Shown here: positions 26,462 to 35,366 of the stretch, in pieces
Numbering within the stretch: position 1 is the first letter of the stretch
How the letters are laid out: each line of letters starts with the position of its first letter
Source: CAWJLE01 sp963843645
Lineage (GTDB): Bacteria; Chloroflexota; Anaerolineae; DAOTYC01
Assembly (NCBI GenBank): GCA_963843645.1
Contig: CAWJLE010000008.1
Location: 62,001 to 126,000 of the forward strand
DNA: 64,000 nt
Direction: 5' to 3'
Position numbers and translations under genes: made by a program
The notes under the pieces: generated by a model
Seen by the model: only the letters and a program-made list of their open reading frames with translations
Databases searched by the model: none
What the model was told of the DNA's origin: nothing

Positions 26462-27772
26462 ATGAAGAGTTCACCGGAAGCAACCGACAATGCCATGCTG
26501 AGCGACGCCGGCATGGTCGAATCAGCCAAGGAAATCCTGGAAGGCCGCAGCAAGAAGCGAGGCGTGGCGCGCCTCCTGCCGTTCCTGGGCCCGGCCTTCA
26601 TCGCCAGCGTCGCCTACATGGACCCCGGCAACTTCGCCACGAACATCCAGGGTGGAGCGCAGTTCGGCTATTTGTTGCTCTGGGTCATCATGGCCAGCAA
26701 CCTCATGGCCATGCTCATCCAGGCCCTGTCGGCCAAGCTGGGGATTGCCACCGGCATGAACCTGGCCGAGCAGTGCCGCGCCCACTTCCCCCGCTGGGTC
26801 GTCATCGGGATGTGGATCCTGATGGAGCTCGTCGCCATGGCCACCGACCTGGCGGAGTTCCTGGGCGCCGCGCTGGGCTTCAACCTGCTGTTGGGCATCC
26901 CTCTGTGGGTGGCCGGCATTCTCGCCGCCATCGCCACCTTCATGATCCTGGGCCTGGAGCGGTACGGCGCGCGCCCGCTGGAGGCCGTCATCACGGCGCT
27001 GGTCAGCGTCATCGCCTTCAGCTACCTCATCGAGACCGTGTTGGGTCGGCCGGACTGGGGCCAGGTCCTGTTCCACGCAGTGGTCCCCCAATTCTCCGGA
27101 CAGGAGAGCATCCTCCTGGCGACCGGTATCCTGGGCGCCACGGTCATGCCTCACGTGATCTTCCTGCACTCGTCGCTCACCCAGGGCCGCGTCGTGGTCC
27201 GGGACCCCGGCCAGCTGCGCCGGCTGTTCCACTTCGAAATCGTGGACATCCTGATCGCCATGGGCCTCGCCGGTGCCATCAACGCGGCCATGCTGATGAT
27301 GGCGGCGGCCACCTTTCACACCACCGGCCACACAGGTATCGGCACCATAGAGGAAGCGCACAAGACGCTGGAGCCCCTGCTCGGATCCGCCGCCAGCTGG
27401 ATCTTCGCCGTCTCGCTGCTCGCGTCCGGGTTGTCCTCCTCTTCGGTGGGCACGATGGCCGGACAGGTCATCATGCAGGGCTTCCTCCACCGGCACATCG
27501 CCGTCTGGATTCGTCGTCTGACGACGATGGTGCCTTCCCTGATCGTCATCATGGTCGGGCTCGACCCCACGCGAACCCTGGTGATCAGCCAGGTGGTGCT
27601 GAGCTTCGGCCTGCCTTTCGCGGTCATCCCGCTCATTATGTTTACCCGCCGCCGCGATTTGATGGGCTCGCTGGCCAACAGCCGGATCACCAACGTGCTC
27701 ATCATTCTCGTCGCGGGCTTCATCGTCTTCCTCAACCTGTACCTACTCTACCAGACACTTTTCGGGGGGTGA
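26462..27772 (+). CDS. Nramp-family divalent metal transporter
   Basis: 436 residues, about 11 membrane helices. The metal-site motif of helix 1 is MDPGNFATN and the helix-6 partner is GATVMPHVIFLHSSL, both diagnostic of Nramp (MntH) proteins that import Mn2+, Fe2+ or related ions with protons. The start ATG at 26462 follows GAAGAGGAGC; an upstream ATG is possible but adds a non-conserved leader. A TTGACG-N18-TACCAT promoter lies near 26356. The stop is three bases before the ATG of the universal stress protein, so the two are co-transcribed. A soluble N-terminal stretch of about 45 residues is longer than usual. Confidence 0.93.
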   Translation: MKSSPEATDNAMLSDAGMVESAKEILEGRSKKRGVARLLPFLGPAFIASVAYMDPGNFATNIQGGAQFGYLLLWVIMASNLMAMLIQALSAKLGIATGMNLAEQCRAHFPRWVVIGMWILMELVAMATDLAEFLGAALGFNLLLGIPLWVAGILAAIATFMILGLERYGARPLEAVITALVSVIAFSYLIETVLGRPDWGQVLFHAVVPQFSGQESILLATGILGATVMPHVIFLHSSLTQGRVVVRDPGQLRRLFHFEIVDILIAMGLAGAINAAMLMMAAATFHTTGHTGIGTIEEAHKTLEPLLGSAASWIFAVSLLASGLSSSSVGTMAGQVIMQGFLHRHIAVWIRRLTTMVPSLIVIMVGLDPTRTLVISQVVLSFGLPFAVIPLIMFTRRRDLMGSLANSRITNVLIILVAGFIVFLNLYLLYQTLFGG

Positions 27773-27775
27773 GCG

Positions 27776-28675
27776 ATGTTCAAGCGACTACTGGTTCCAC
27801 TCGATGGCTCTCGCTTGGCGGAAGTAGCGCTGCCCGCTGCCGCCTATCTGGCGCTGAAACTCGACGCCGCGGTGACTCTGGTCCACATCGTGGAACGGAA
27901 CGCCCCGGACGAGGTGCACGGCGATCGCCACCTGACTGATGCGGCCGAGGCGGGCACATACCTCGCCGGCCTGGCCCAGACCGCGTTTCCACCCGAGGTT
28001 CGGGTCGAGCAGCACGTCCACACCGTCGAAGTCGAGGACGTCAGCCGCGGGATCGTCGACCACATCACCGAGCTGTGCCCGGACCTGATCGTGATGTGCA
28101 CCCACGGCCAGGGCGGCCTGCGTGACCTGTTCTTCGGAAACATCCCGCAGCAGGTCGTCGCCCGCGGGACCATTCCGGTGCTGCTCATTCAGCCCGACTC
28201 CGACGCACAGCCGTTCACCATCGAGCGTCTCCTGGTGCCGCTGGACGGCACCGCGGAGCACGAGCATGGTCTGCCCGTGGCCGAGGAATTGGCGCGCGCC
28301 TGCAACGCCGAGATGAGCCTGGTATACGTGGTCCCCACGCTGGAAACGCTCTCGCCGAAGGAGGCCGCGACCGGTCTTCTCTTGCCGACGGCGACTCGGA
28401 TGGTGCTCGACATGGCCTGCGACGAGGGGGAGACGTACCTGTCCGACATCCTGCGCCGGACGAAGAAGATGGGGTTGTCCGTCCGGGCGCGGATCGCCCG
28501 TGGCGACCCGACGTCCGTGATCAATCAGACCGCCGACGCCACGCACGTCGACCTGATCGTGCTGGGCACGCATGGTAAAGCCGGCATGGACGCGTTTTGG
28601 TCTGGCAGCACCACCGCCAAAGTATCGGCCCGTTCGAAGCTGCCGCTGTTGCTGGTCCCGATTCCCGCGGCGTAG
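27776..28675 (+). CDS. Universal stress protein with two Usp domains
   Basis: 299 residues made of tandem Usp domains (1-142 and 148-299). The first opens with FKRLLVPLDGSRLAEVALP and ends with DLIVMCTHGQGGLRDLFFGN, the second opens with IERLLVPLDGTAEHEHGLPV and ends with DLIVLGTHGKAGMDAFWSG, each including the GxxG...S/T nucleotide-binding pattern. Such proteins bind ATP and modulate stress survival. Its ATG lies three bases after the Nramp stop, which is a common pairing in bacteria where the Usp protein may tune the transporter. That regulatory role is inferred. Confidence 0.93.
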   Translation: MFKRLLVPLDGSRLAEVALPAAAYLALKLDAAVTLVHIVERNAPDEVHGDRHLTDAAEAGTYLAGLAQTAFPPEVRVEQHVHTVEVEDVSRGIVDHITELCPDLIVMCTHGQGGLRDLFFGNIPQQVVARGTIPVLLIQPDSDAQPFTIERLLVPLDGTAEHEHGLPVAEELARACNAEMSLVYVVPTLETLSPKEAATGLLLPTATRMVLDMACDEGETYLSDILRRTKKMGLSVRARIARGDPTSVINQTADATHVDLIVLGTHGKAGMDAFWSGSTTAKVSARSKLPLLLVPIPAA

Positions 28676-28743
28676 GCCGCGCCGGGGGCATGAAGGAGGA
28701 CGGGACCACCCTCACGCCTTGGCAGAGCGCACCCGCCTGCGCC

Positions 28744-29550
28744 CTACTCGATGCAGATGTTCTGCGCTTCCTCCGACAGCGGCGGATAGTGCATGTCGAG
28801 TTTCTCCAGGGTGTCCACGATGACCTGCGAAATCACCAGGTTGCGGAACCACTTGTGGTCCGCCGGCACGATGTACCAGGGCGCCCACTCCGTGCTGCAC
28901 TCGGTCAGCACGTCGGCGTATGCCTTCTGGTAATCGTCCCACTGCTTCCGCTTCTTCACGTCGTCAATCGAGAACTTCCATTGTTTCGTTGGGTCGTTGT
29001 ACCGTTCGAGGAGACGCTCTTTCTGCTCGTCTTTGGAGAGGTGCAGGTAGAACTTCAGAATGACGACCCCGGCATCGGTCAGCATGCGCTCGAAGTTGTT
29101 GATGTGCTCGTAGCGCGCCTTCCAGACGGATTTGGGCACCAATCCGTCCACACGCGTGACCAGCACGTCTTCGTAGTGTGAGCGGTTGAAGATGACCGTG
29201 TGGCCCAGCTGGGGCGTGCACTGGTGGATGCGCCAGAGGAAGTCGTGCGCCAGCTCCACCGACGTCGGCACCTTGAAGCTGACGACCTGGACGCCCTGTG
29301 GGTTGAAGGCGTCCATGACGTGCCGGACGGTGCCGTCCTTGCCGGAAGCGTCCGTGCCCTGCAGCACGACGAGCAGGGCGTGCTTGCTTTCGCCATAGAG
29401 CAGCTCCTGCAGTTCCGCCAATCGCGTCAGGTGTTTGGCCAGGTCTTTGGCCGCATCGCGCTTGTGCTGATAGTCGCCGCGATCGGCGGGATCGTAATCA
29501 GCCAGATCAACTTTGCTGCCGGGCGTAACGAGAAAGGGCCGCGTCTTCAT
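28744..29550 (-). CDS. ppk2: Polyphosphate kinase 2 (PPK2) family protein
   Basis: 268 residues from the ATG at 29550 with GAAAGGAGC about 11 nt upstream. Walker A is QGTDASGKDGT, followed by NPQGVQVVSFKVPTS, the lid segment NRSHYEDVLVTRV and KQWKFSIDD, all PPK2 hallmarks. PPK2 enzymes use polyphosphate to phosphorylate AMP, ADP or both, or run in reverse. The compact single-domain length fits class I or III. It stands alone on the minus strand, convergent with the Usp gene. A TATACT -10 box lies near 29631. Confidence 0.94.
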   Translation of the reverse strand: MKTRPFLVTPGSKVDLADYDPADRGDYQHKRDAAKDLAKHLTRLAELQELLYGESKHALLVVLQGTDASGKDGTVRHVMDAFNPQGVQVVSFKVPTSVELAHDFLWRIHQCTPQLGHTVIFNRSHYEDVLVTRVDGLVPKSVWKARYEHINNFERMLTDAGVVILKFYLHLSKDEQKERLLERYNDPTKQWKFSIDDVKKRKQWDDYQKAYADVLTECSTEWAPWYIVPADHKWFRNLVISQVIVDTLEKLDMHYPPLSEEAQNICIE

Positions 29551-29682
29551 GTGGCCGAAGCTCCTTTCGAGGTGAGGGTGGGCGGCAATCTGCCCATCAC
29601 GCGGGCAGACGTCGTGAATCGACGAACCGGAGTATAGCACAAAGCACCGCCCAGGCCAAGGGTTTCGGGGAGCGGGACAAGC

Positions 29683-29744
29683 GCAAGTTACGCCACCGAC
29701 TGCTCAGAGCGGGCCCGCTCTGAGCAGCTGATGGCGTAACTTGC
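29683..29744. repeat. Inverted repeat GCAAGTTACGCCA
   Basis: GCAAGTTACGCCACCGACTG is mirrored by CAGCTGATGGCGTAACTTGC around a central GCTCAGAGCGGGCCCGCTCT palindrome, so the entire unit folds into one long hairpin. It lies between the divergent PPK2 and propeller genes, immediately before the large family A copy. Confidence 0.8.
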
Positions 29745-29762
29745 GATCCGCCCTGCGGCAGA

Positions 29763-29946
29763 GGGGCCCCCTGACTCCTACCCACTTTGCTCTCTGAGCC
29801 GCCGCAGACCTCTCTCCCGGCCTCTCCCCTGCAAAGGGAGAGGAGAACGTCAACCGATTTGCTCCTCTCCCTTTGCAGGGGAGAGGCCGGGAGAGAGGTC
29901 TGCGGCGGCTCAGAGAGCAAAGTGGGTAGGAGTCAGAGGGGTCCCC
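29763..29946. repeat. Palindromic repeat family A, copy 4, with extended arms
   Basis: Arms of about 80 bp, extending the CTCTCCC core with CTGACTCCTACCCACTTTGC and TCTCTGAGCCGCCGCAGAC on each side. The loop (AACGTCAACCGATTTGCTC) reads as the reverse complement of the loop of copy 2, so this copy is inserted in the opposite orientation. Orientation plus extra flank suggest that the core inserted into, or was duplicated with, another palindrome. Confidence 0.88.
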
Positions 29947-29948
29947 AA

Positions 29949-29977
29949 TTGGCCCTGGCCCGAACTCATGCTATACT
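29949..29977 (+). promoter_or_regulatory. Promoter of the propeller protein gene
   Basis: TTGGCC, 17 nt, TATACT, beginning just after repeat copy A4 and about 110 nt before the ATG at 30089. The -10 box is one base from consensus. Confidence 0.6.
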
Positions 29978-30088
29978 TCTGCCGACCCGTGACCGTCATC
30001 AGGACACCGCGCCCCGGTACCGCTGCCCCGTAAGTTGACCGCTTTTCGCTACGGTTGTGACGCGATCTCAAACACAGGAGGTGAACCG

Positions 30089-32501
30089 ATGAGCACTCCT
30101 CCCAGTCGTTCGCATTCCATCATGTGGATAGCATTGCTGATAGCCGCCCTGGTTCTGGGCGTCGGCTACCAGCTGATCGACACCGGCAGTGCCGTGGGCG
30201 CTCCGCCGGGACCCCGTCCGGGCCCGCTGGTCGTTCCGACCAACACGCCGCTGATCGTCGCGCCGACCCAAAGCGCGCCGCCGCCGGCCCAGCCCCCGCA
30301 GGCCCAGCCGGCGCCGCAGATCATCTTGCAGACTCCGGCCGCGCCCGAATCCTGCGGACTCATCACCGACTTCGAGCAGTTCGGCGCCTGGAGGCGAGGC
30401 AACGAGCCGAACGGCACCTTCACCCAATCGGCCGAGCAGGCGCATAGCGGCCGCTTCAGCGCCAGGCTCTCGTACAGCTTCCCCACGCCCGGCAACGACT
30501 ACGTCGTCTTCATGCACACGCTGCCCATCGGCGGACGTCCGGCCGCGCTGACCGCCTGGGTCTATGGCGACGGCGCCGGCCACTACCTGAACGTATGGGT
30601 CCAGGACGCGGGCGGCGAGGTGTGGTCGTTCACCTTCGGCCGGATCAGGCACGTCGGCTGGCAGGAGATGGTCGCCCCGCTGAACATCGTCGCGCCATGG
30701 CCCGTGGGTCACGTCTCCGGCCCGGACAAGGGCACGCTGGAGTACCCGCTCAGCGTGACCGCCCTGGTCCTCGACGATGCGCCCGACACGTTCGTCGGCG
30801 CGGGCGCCATCTACATCGACGATCTGAGCTGCTCCGAGACCACGCCGGCGGTGGCGGGACCCGCGGGCGGCGGCACGGACCGCATCGCCTTCGTCGCCGT
30901 GGGCGCGAGCGGCAGCTCGGAGATCTTCACCATCAACCCCGACGGCACGGGTCTGACGCAGCTGACCGACAATCGCGGCTTCGACGGCTCGCCCGCGTGG
31001 TCGCCGGACGGCAGCCGAATCCTGTACCAGTGCTGCAACGACGTGAACTGCGCCACCGACCTGTGTGTGATGAACGCGGACGGCAGCGATCCACACGTGG
31101 TGGCGCAGTCCGTGCAGGACCTGCCGGGCCAGGAGGCCCGCCCGGCCTGGTCGCCGGACGGGTCGCGCATCGCATACACCGGCCAGAATCCGCAGTTCCG
31201 GCAGGAGACGTCCATCTTCATCGCCTCAGCCGACGGCAGCAACGCGGAGTGGCTGACCGGCGGCCGCAATCCGTCCTGGTCGCCCGACGGCTCGCAGATC
31301 GCCTTTGCGGACACCGCCGGCGATCCAAACGTCATCGAGATCCTGGCGACGGGCGTCGACGGCACGAACCTGCGCCAGGTCACTCAAAACGGCGCCGGCA
31401 CGAGCGACTTCCCGGCCTGGTCGCCGGAAGGCGCTCGTATCGCCTACTGCCTGCATGGCAAGAGCCTGGCCGACGACGGCCTGCACGTCATCTATGCGGA
31501 CGGGTCGGGCGACCGCCGCGTCTCGCCGAACTGCATGTGGGGGCTCGACTGGTCGCCGGACGGCGCCCGTCTGGCCACCAGCAATTTCGACAGCGTCCTC
31601 CTGCTCAGCGCGGACGGGGGCAGCGCGGTGGCCTTGACTAAGGGCCGCGAGCCTTCCTGGCTCAAGCCGGCCGGTTCGTACACCCCGTCGCCGTCTCAGC
31701 AGCCCTTCGGCCCGATCGTCTTCAGCAGCGCGTTCGATACGGCGGCCGAGCGGCCGTTGAACGCCGGCAAATCCTTCCTCTCTGGCACGATGAAGCTCTA
31801 TGCGGTCTGGCCCTACAGCGGGGTGACCGCCGGGACGCCCTTCAGGTTCGAGTGGTACGTCAACGGCGCATTCTGGTTCAGCGGCGAGGACGTCTTCAAG
31901 CAGAACGCCGGCGCTGTCCTGGCAGACCGCCTACTCGCCGGACGGTGCGCCGCTGCCGCCGGGCGTCTACAGCCTGGTCATCAAGGTCGGCGGGCTGTCG
32001 GTCCTCACGGATCAGGCCACCATCCTGAATCCCGGTGAGGTCGCCGGACCGCCTCCTCCGCCCGTCGGATCCGGCGGAGGAGGAAAGTGCTGGCTGGGCT
32101 TGCTGGCGCCGGAGACTCGTAGCTCGTTCGGCCCGCAGACGCGAAACGTCGTGCTCCGCTGGCAGCTGGATCGGCCGCTGGCGGACAACGAATACTTCTT
32201 CGTCAACGTGCCCTTCCCGCACGGCGGCACGACCTGGTACGACGGCACCTGGCGCGACCCATCGCAGCAACAGCCGGCCGGCATCAAGGAGCCCCAGCTC
32301 GTCCTGCGCGACTACCTGTGTATGAAGGGCTTCTCAGATACAGGTTTTTACAAGTGGTACGTGGAGGTGCGGCGGCAGCTCGGCGCCAACCCCAGCCAGA
32401 GCGATCCGGTCCAATGCAAGAGCGCGACCTGGACGTTCAACTGGTCGGGCTGCGAGCCGACCCCGACGCCGACCAAGGAACCGCACGGTCCGTACGACTG
32501 A
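30089..32501 (+). CDS. Membrane-anchored TolB/WD-like propeller protein, one frameshift
   Basis: The ATG at 30089 has AGGAGGTGAACC. Residues 12-32 are a signal anchor, then a Pro-rich linker (about 40-85), a jelly-roll carbohydrate-binding-like module (about 90-255: FEQFGAWRRGNEPNGTFTQS...), and five or more TolB-type blades, each with a WSPDGSRI-like motif (about 265-540). The frame breaks near 31914. Shifting by one base restores SWQTAYSPDGAPLPPGVYSL and continues to a natural stop at 32501, giving roughly 800 residues. The corrected tail carries TPTPTKEPHGPYD. It is likely an extracytoplasmic protein of unknown role, perhaps binding sugars or peptides. Single-base insertion may be an assembly error. 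Confidence 0.78.
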
Positions 32502-32536
32502 TCGCCGGCCCGTGCCGAGCGCTCGTTGAACGTGCC

Positions 32537-32575
32537 GAGGCGCCCGCTGCCATCATCCATGGCGGCGGGCGCCTC
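32537..32575. terminator. Bidirectional terminator between the propeller and small membrane genes
   Basis: GAGGCGCCCGCTGCCAT pairs with ATGGCGGCGGGCGCCTC, a nearly perfect 17-bp stem between two convergent transcripts. Its plus-strand 3' side continues TCTCGTTTCC, a weak T-tract. Confidence 0.7.
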
Positions 32576-32603
32576 TCTCGTTTCCCCGGTCAGCCCGGCA
32601 GCC

Positions 32604-32696
32604 TCAGCGCGCGAGGCTCGCCAGGCAGCACACGATCGTCAATCCGATGATGACGCTGACGGCAACCACGATGATCCACCGCGTCTGTTCCGTCAT
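32604..32696 (-). CDS. 30-residue single-span membrane peptide
   Basis: MTEQTRWIIVVAVSVIIGLT and onward to a stop at 32604, a single hydrophobic helix flanked by charged residues. The ATG overlaps the stop codon of the upstream membrane gene by four bases (ATGA), and GGGA lies close by, so it is likely translated by coupling. Too short for ordinary gene finders. Homology and function are unknown. I rate it as probable rather than certain because a peptide this small could be chance, but the overlap and the helix both favour it. Confidence 0.5.
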   Translation of the reverse strand: MTEQTRWIIVVAVSVIIGLTIVCCLASLAR

Positions 32697-32989
32697 GGTC
32701 TGTTCCCAGGCCCGCGCCAAGTGATCGATATCCGGCCCGTGATCCACAGCACGAAGAGCACCACCGCCGCGATCACGATCACCGCCACCCCCAGGCCGAA
32801 CAGGCGCCCGATCAGTCCGGTGATCAGCGTCCAGGGCGTCCAGATGAACGTGCGCGGGCCATATGCGTAGCCGTCGCCGTGCGCCCCAAAGAGCCTTTGG
32901 ACGATGCCCACGAAACAGCACCCGGCGATCACGACCACCAGCACGATGCTGATGCCCGCGTACAGGTGCGCCTTGCTCCAACCACGCAT
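32693..32989 (-). CDS. Small two-helix membrane protein, unknown function
   Basis: 98 residues from an ATG at 32989 with AAGGAG seven bases upstream. Two hydrophobic helices (about 10-32 and 58-84) are separated by a Tyr/Gly-rich loop (GAHGDGYAYGPRTFIW). Its own promoter at 33078-33106 and the coupled downstream peptide support a real gene. Family not recognised. Possibly a small envelope or stress protein. Confidence 0.7.
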   Translation of the reverse strand: MRGWSKAHLYAGISIVLVVVIAGCCFVGIVQRLFGAHGDGYAYGPRTFIWTPWTLITGLIGRLFGLGVAVIVIAAVVLFVLWITGRISITWRGPGNRP

Positions 32990-33077
32990 TCCAATCTCCT
33001 TCCGATCGGGCCCCGCAGGCCGCCTCGATCGATGACTCAGGCCTTCGTATTGATGAAATCATCTTGTGTCGCAGCGC

Positions 33078-33106
33078 AGTATAGCATACCGGCCGCGCCG
33101 CGCCAA
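33078..33106 (-). promoter_or_regulatory. Promoter of the small membrane-protein pair
   Basis: On the minus strand TTGGCG, 17 nt, TATACT. It lies about 90 nt upstream of the start at 32989 and about 95 nt from the plus-strand promoter at 33178, forming a divergent promoter region. Confidence 0.6.
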
Positions 33107-33177
33107 AGCTCTTTCGCAGCAGGGCGGTGAGTCCGGAGGGCACGTCCGCCCTGCTCCAACACGCATCCCCACGGCTC

Positions 33178-33205
33178 TTGACACCCACCACCCAGCGTTT
33201 ATAAT
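33178..33205 (+). promoter_or_regulatory. Consensus promoter of the flavin oxidoreductase gene
   Basis: TTGACA, 16 nt, TATAAT, both boxes perfect, about 45 nt ahead of the ATG at 33252. Confidence 0.8.
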
Positions 33206-33251
33206 GGGCCGATGTCGCTCCCAACCTGAACCCTGCTCACAAGGAGGATCC

Positions 33252-33256
33252 ATGGC
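33252..33256 (+). promoter_or_regulatory. Start site decided by an ideal ribosome binding site
   Basis: AAGGAGGATCC at 33241-33251 puts the ATG at 33252 in perfect register, so the longer open frame beginning at 33066, which would run through the promoter itself, is not the real start. Confidence 0.75.
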
Positions 33257-34364
33257 AAGCTTATTCGAGACCGCACGGATCGGCCAGCTCGAAATCAAGA
33301 ACCGGCTGGTCCGCTCCGCAACCTGTGAATGGTGCTGCGACGCGGACGGACGCCCGACGTCCAGCCTCGTCCCGCTGTATCGCTCCCTGGCGCATGGCGG
33401 CGTCGGTCTCATCATCACCGGCCACGCATACGTCACGCGCACGGGACGCGCCAGCCCCGGCCAGATCGGCATCTACGACGACGGCCTGGGCGAAGCGCTT
33501 GCGCCGATCGCAGAGGCCGCGCACGAAGAAGGCGCCAAAATCGTCGTGCAGCTCAATCACGCCGGCCGGGCGGCGTATCCCGTGCTGAACGACGGGGTTG
33601 AGCCGGCCGGCTTCTCCGCGGTGCCGCTCGGCAAAGGTCTGGAGCCGCCGCGCGAGATGACCTCGGACGAGATCGGCGAGCTGGTCGAGGCCTATGGGCA
33701 GGCCGCCCGGCGCGCGCAGGCCGCGGGCTTCGACGGCGTCCAGGTGCACGCCGCACACGGTTACCTCATCTCGCAATCCCTCTCGCCCGCGACCAACCAG
33801 CGGACCGACCGCTGGGGCGGCAGCTTCGACAATCGGCTGAGCTTCCTGCGCGCCGTGTGCGAGGAAGTGCGCGGCCAGGTCGGTTCAGACTTCCCGATGT
33901 TCGTCAAGATCGCTTCTGAGGATTACGTCGACGGCGGCCTGACGCCGAAGGACGCGGCCCCGATTGCCGAACACCTGGCGGGGTTCGGCCTGGACGCCGT
34001 CGAGATCAGCGGCGGAATCCAGCCGCCGAAGGCCAGCTACAACTCCCGCACGGGCATCAAGAAGCTGAGCGACGAGGCCTACTTCCTGGACAATGCGCGG
34101 CGCTTCCGCGACGCCACGGACCTGCCGCTGATCCTGGTCGGCGGTTTCCGCACGCCGGAATTGATCGAGCGCATGGTCACCGACGAGGGTATGGACTTCG
34201 TCTCGCTGTGCCGCCCGCTGATCAACGATCCGGACCTGCCCGCCAAGTGGGAGGCCGGCAGCGACGAGCGCGCGGGCTGCATCTCCTGCAACCTGTGCCT
34301 GCAGAATCGGTACGATCCGCTGCGCTGCTGGTATAAGTATCCGGGCATCGCGACCAGGGCCTGA
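33252..34364 (+). CDS. Old Yellow Enzyme-family NADH:flavin oxidoreductase
   Basis: 370 residues folding as a TIM barrel with bound FMN. Recognisable parts are LEIKNRLVRSATCEW, VVQLNHAGRA, VQVHAAHGYLISQSLSPATN followed by RTDRWGGSFDNR, and VSLCRPLINDPDLPAKW. The C-terminal CISCNLCLQ cysteines resemble part of the iron-sulfur cluster site of the larger 2,4-dienoyl-CoA reductase branch (CxxC...), but the protein ends there with no further domain. It could reduce activated alkenes or take part in disulfide or xenobiotic metabolism. Monocistronic, upstream of the second transketolase pair. Confidence 0.92.
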   Translation: MASLFETARIGQLEIKNRLVRSATCEWCCDADGRPTSSLVPLYRSLAHGGVGLIITGHAYVTRTGRASPGQIGIYDDGLGEALAPIAEAAHEEGAKIVVQLNHAGRAAYPVLNDGVEPAGFSAVPLGKGLEPPREMTSDEIGELVEAYGQAARRAQAAGFDGVQVHAAHGYLISQSLSPATNQRTDRWGGSFDNRLSFLRAVCEEVRGQVGSDFPMFVKIASEDYVDGGLTPKDAAPIAEHLAGFGLDAVEISGGIQPPKASYNSRTGIKKLSDEAYFLDNARRFRDATDLPLILVGGFRTPELIERMVTDEGMDFVSLCRPLINDPDLPAKWEAGSDERAGCISCNLCLQNRYDPLRCWYKYPGIATRA

Positions 34365-34376
34365 CAGCCGGCGCGC

Positions 34377-34396
34377 GCCCGCGCCCCGGCGCGGGC
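34377..34396. terminator. GC hairpin after the flavin oxidoreductase
   Basis: GCCCGCGCC-CC-GGCGCGGGC, a 9-bp perfect stem 12 nt after the stop codon. No T-run follows, so it is probably a transcript-end stabiliser. Confidence 0.5.
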
Positions 34397-34517
34397 AGAC
34401 CGTTCGGCTGCGCCCCTGGCGCAGCACATTGCTTACGTTAGGCTAGAACAGTGTCATGCTGATCGAACTACTGAGGCAAATGGCGTCGCATACGTTGAGC
34501 GAGGAGAACATCCCAAA

Positions 34518-35366
34518 ATGGCGACAGACATTGAGCAAGAGACAGTAGTACGGCTGGAGGCGCAGGCCAACGCCCTGCGCCAGAGGGTGATCGATCTCTG
34601 CTGGGTGGGACAGTGTGGGCATCCTGGTGGGTCGTTATCGCTCGCTGAAATCATGGCCTGCCTGTATTTCGAGGTCCTGCGGATCGATCCGCAGCAACCC
34701 CGCTGGGAAGACCGCGACCGATTGATTCTGTCCAAAGGGCACGCCGCGCCGGTTTACTATTCGGCCCTGGCGGCGCGCGGCTTCTTTTCGCCCGATTGGC
34801 TTTCGACCTACGGGCGGATCGACACCATCCTGCAGGGTCACCCTGATCTGGGCACGCCAGGCGTCGATATGTCGTCCGGCTCCCTGGGGCTGGGACTCTC
34901 GCCGGCGCTGGGCATGGCGTTGGCAGCAAAGCTGCAAAAGAAAGACTATCGGGTATACGCCATCGTCGGCGACGGGGAATGCCAGGAGGGGCAGATCTGG
35001 GAGGCCGCGATGGTCGCTCCGCGTTTCAAGCTGGACAACCTGACCGTCATCGTCGACAAGAACAATCTTCAGCTCGTCGCCCATACGGATGATGCGATCC
35101 CGATCGAGCCGTTTGCGGCCAAGTGGCAAGCCTTCAACTGGCACGCCATCGAAGTCGACGGGCACCGCATTCCACAGCTGCTGGCCGCGCTGGACGAGGC
35201 GAAAGCCACCGCCGGCCGGCCGACGGTAATTATCGCGCACACGGTCAAGGGCAAGGGCGTGTCGTTCATGGAAAACAACGCCGCCTGGCACTCGCGTGTA
35301 CCGAATTCGACCGAGTACGAGGCGGCGATGACAGAGCTGCGGCTGGCCTGCAAAGGAGACCTGTGA
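34518..35366 (+). CDS. Transketolase, N-terminal subunit (pair B)
   Basis: 282 residues, with the same motif set as pair A: GHPGGSLSLAEI, SKGHAAPVYYS, GDGECQEGQIWEAAMVA and IVDKNNLQL. Long stretches are identical to pair A, so the two pairs are recent paralogues rather than different families. Visible differences lie in the substrate-side loops (LVAHTDDAIPIEPFAAKW against LTDFTSNAIPVEPMADKW). No regulator gene is attached, unlike pair A. The stop codon overlaps the start of the C subunit (TGATG). Confidence 0.94.
   Translation: MATDIEQETVVRLEAQANALRQRVIDLCWVGQCGHPGGSLSLAEIMACLYFEVLRIDPQQPRWEDRDRLILSKGHAAPVYYSALAARGFFSPDWLSTYGRIDTILQGHPDLGTPGVDMSSGSLGLGLSPALGMALAAKLQKKDYRVYAIVGDGECQEGQIWEAAMVAPRFKLDNLTVIVDKNNLQLVAHTDDAIPIEPFAAKWQAFNWHAIEVDGHRIPQLLAALDEAKATAGRPTVIIAHTVKGKGVSFMENNAAWHSRVPNSTEYEAAMTELRLACKGDL

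Noticed and set aside
33066..33251. N-terminal extension of the flavin oxidoreductase
   Set aside because: It would cover the consensus promoter at 33178-33205. The ATG with AAGGAGGATCC is the real start.
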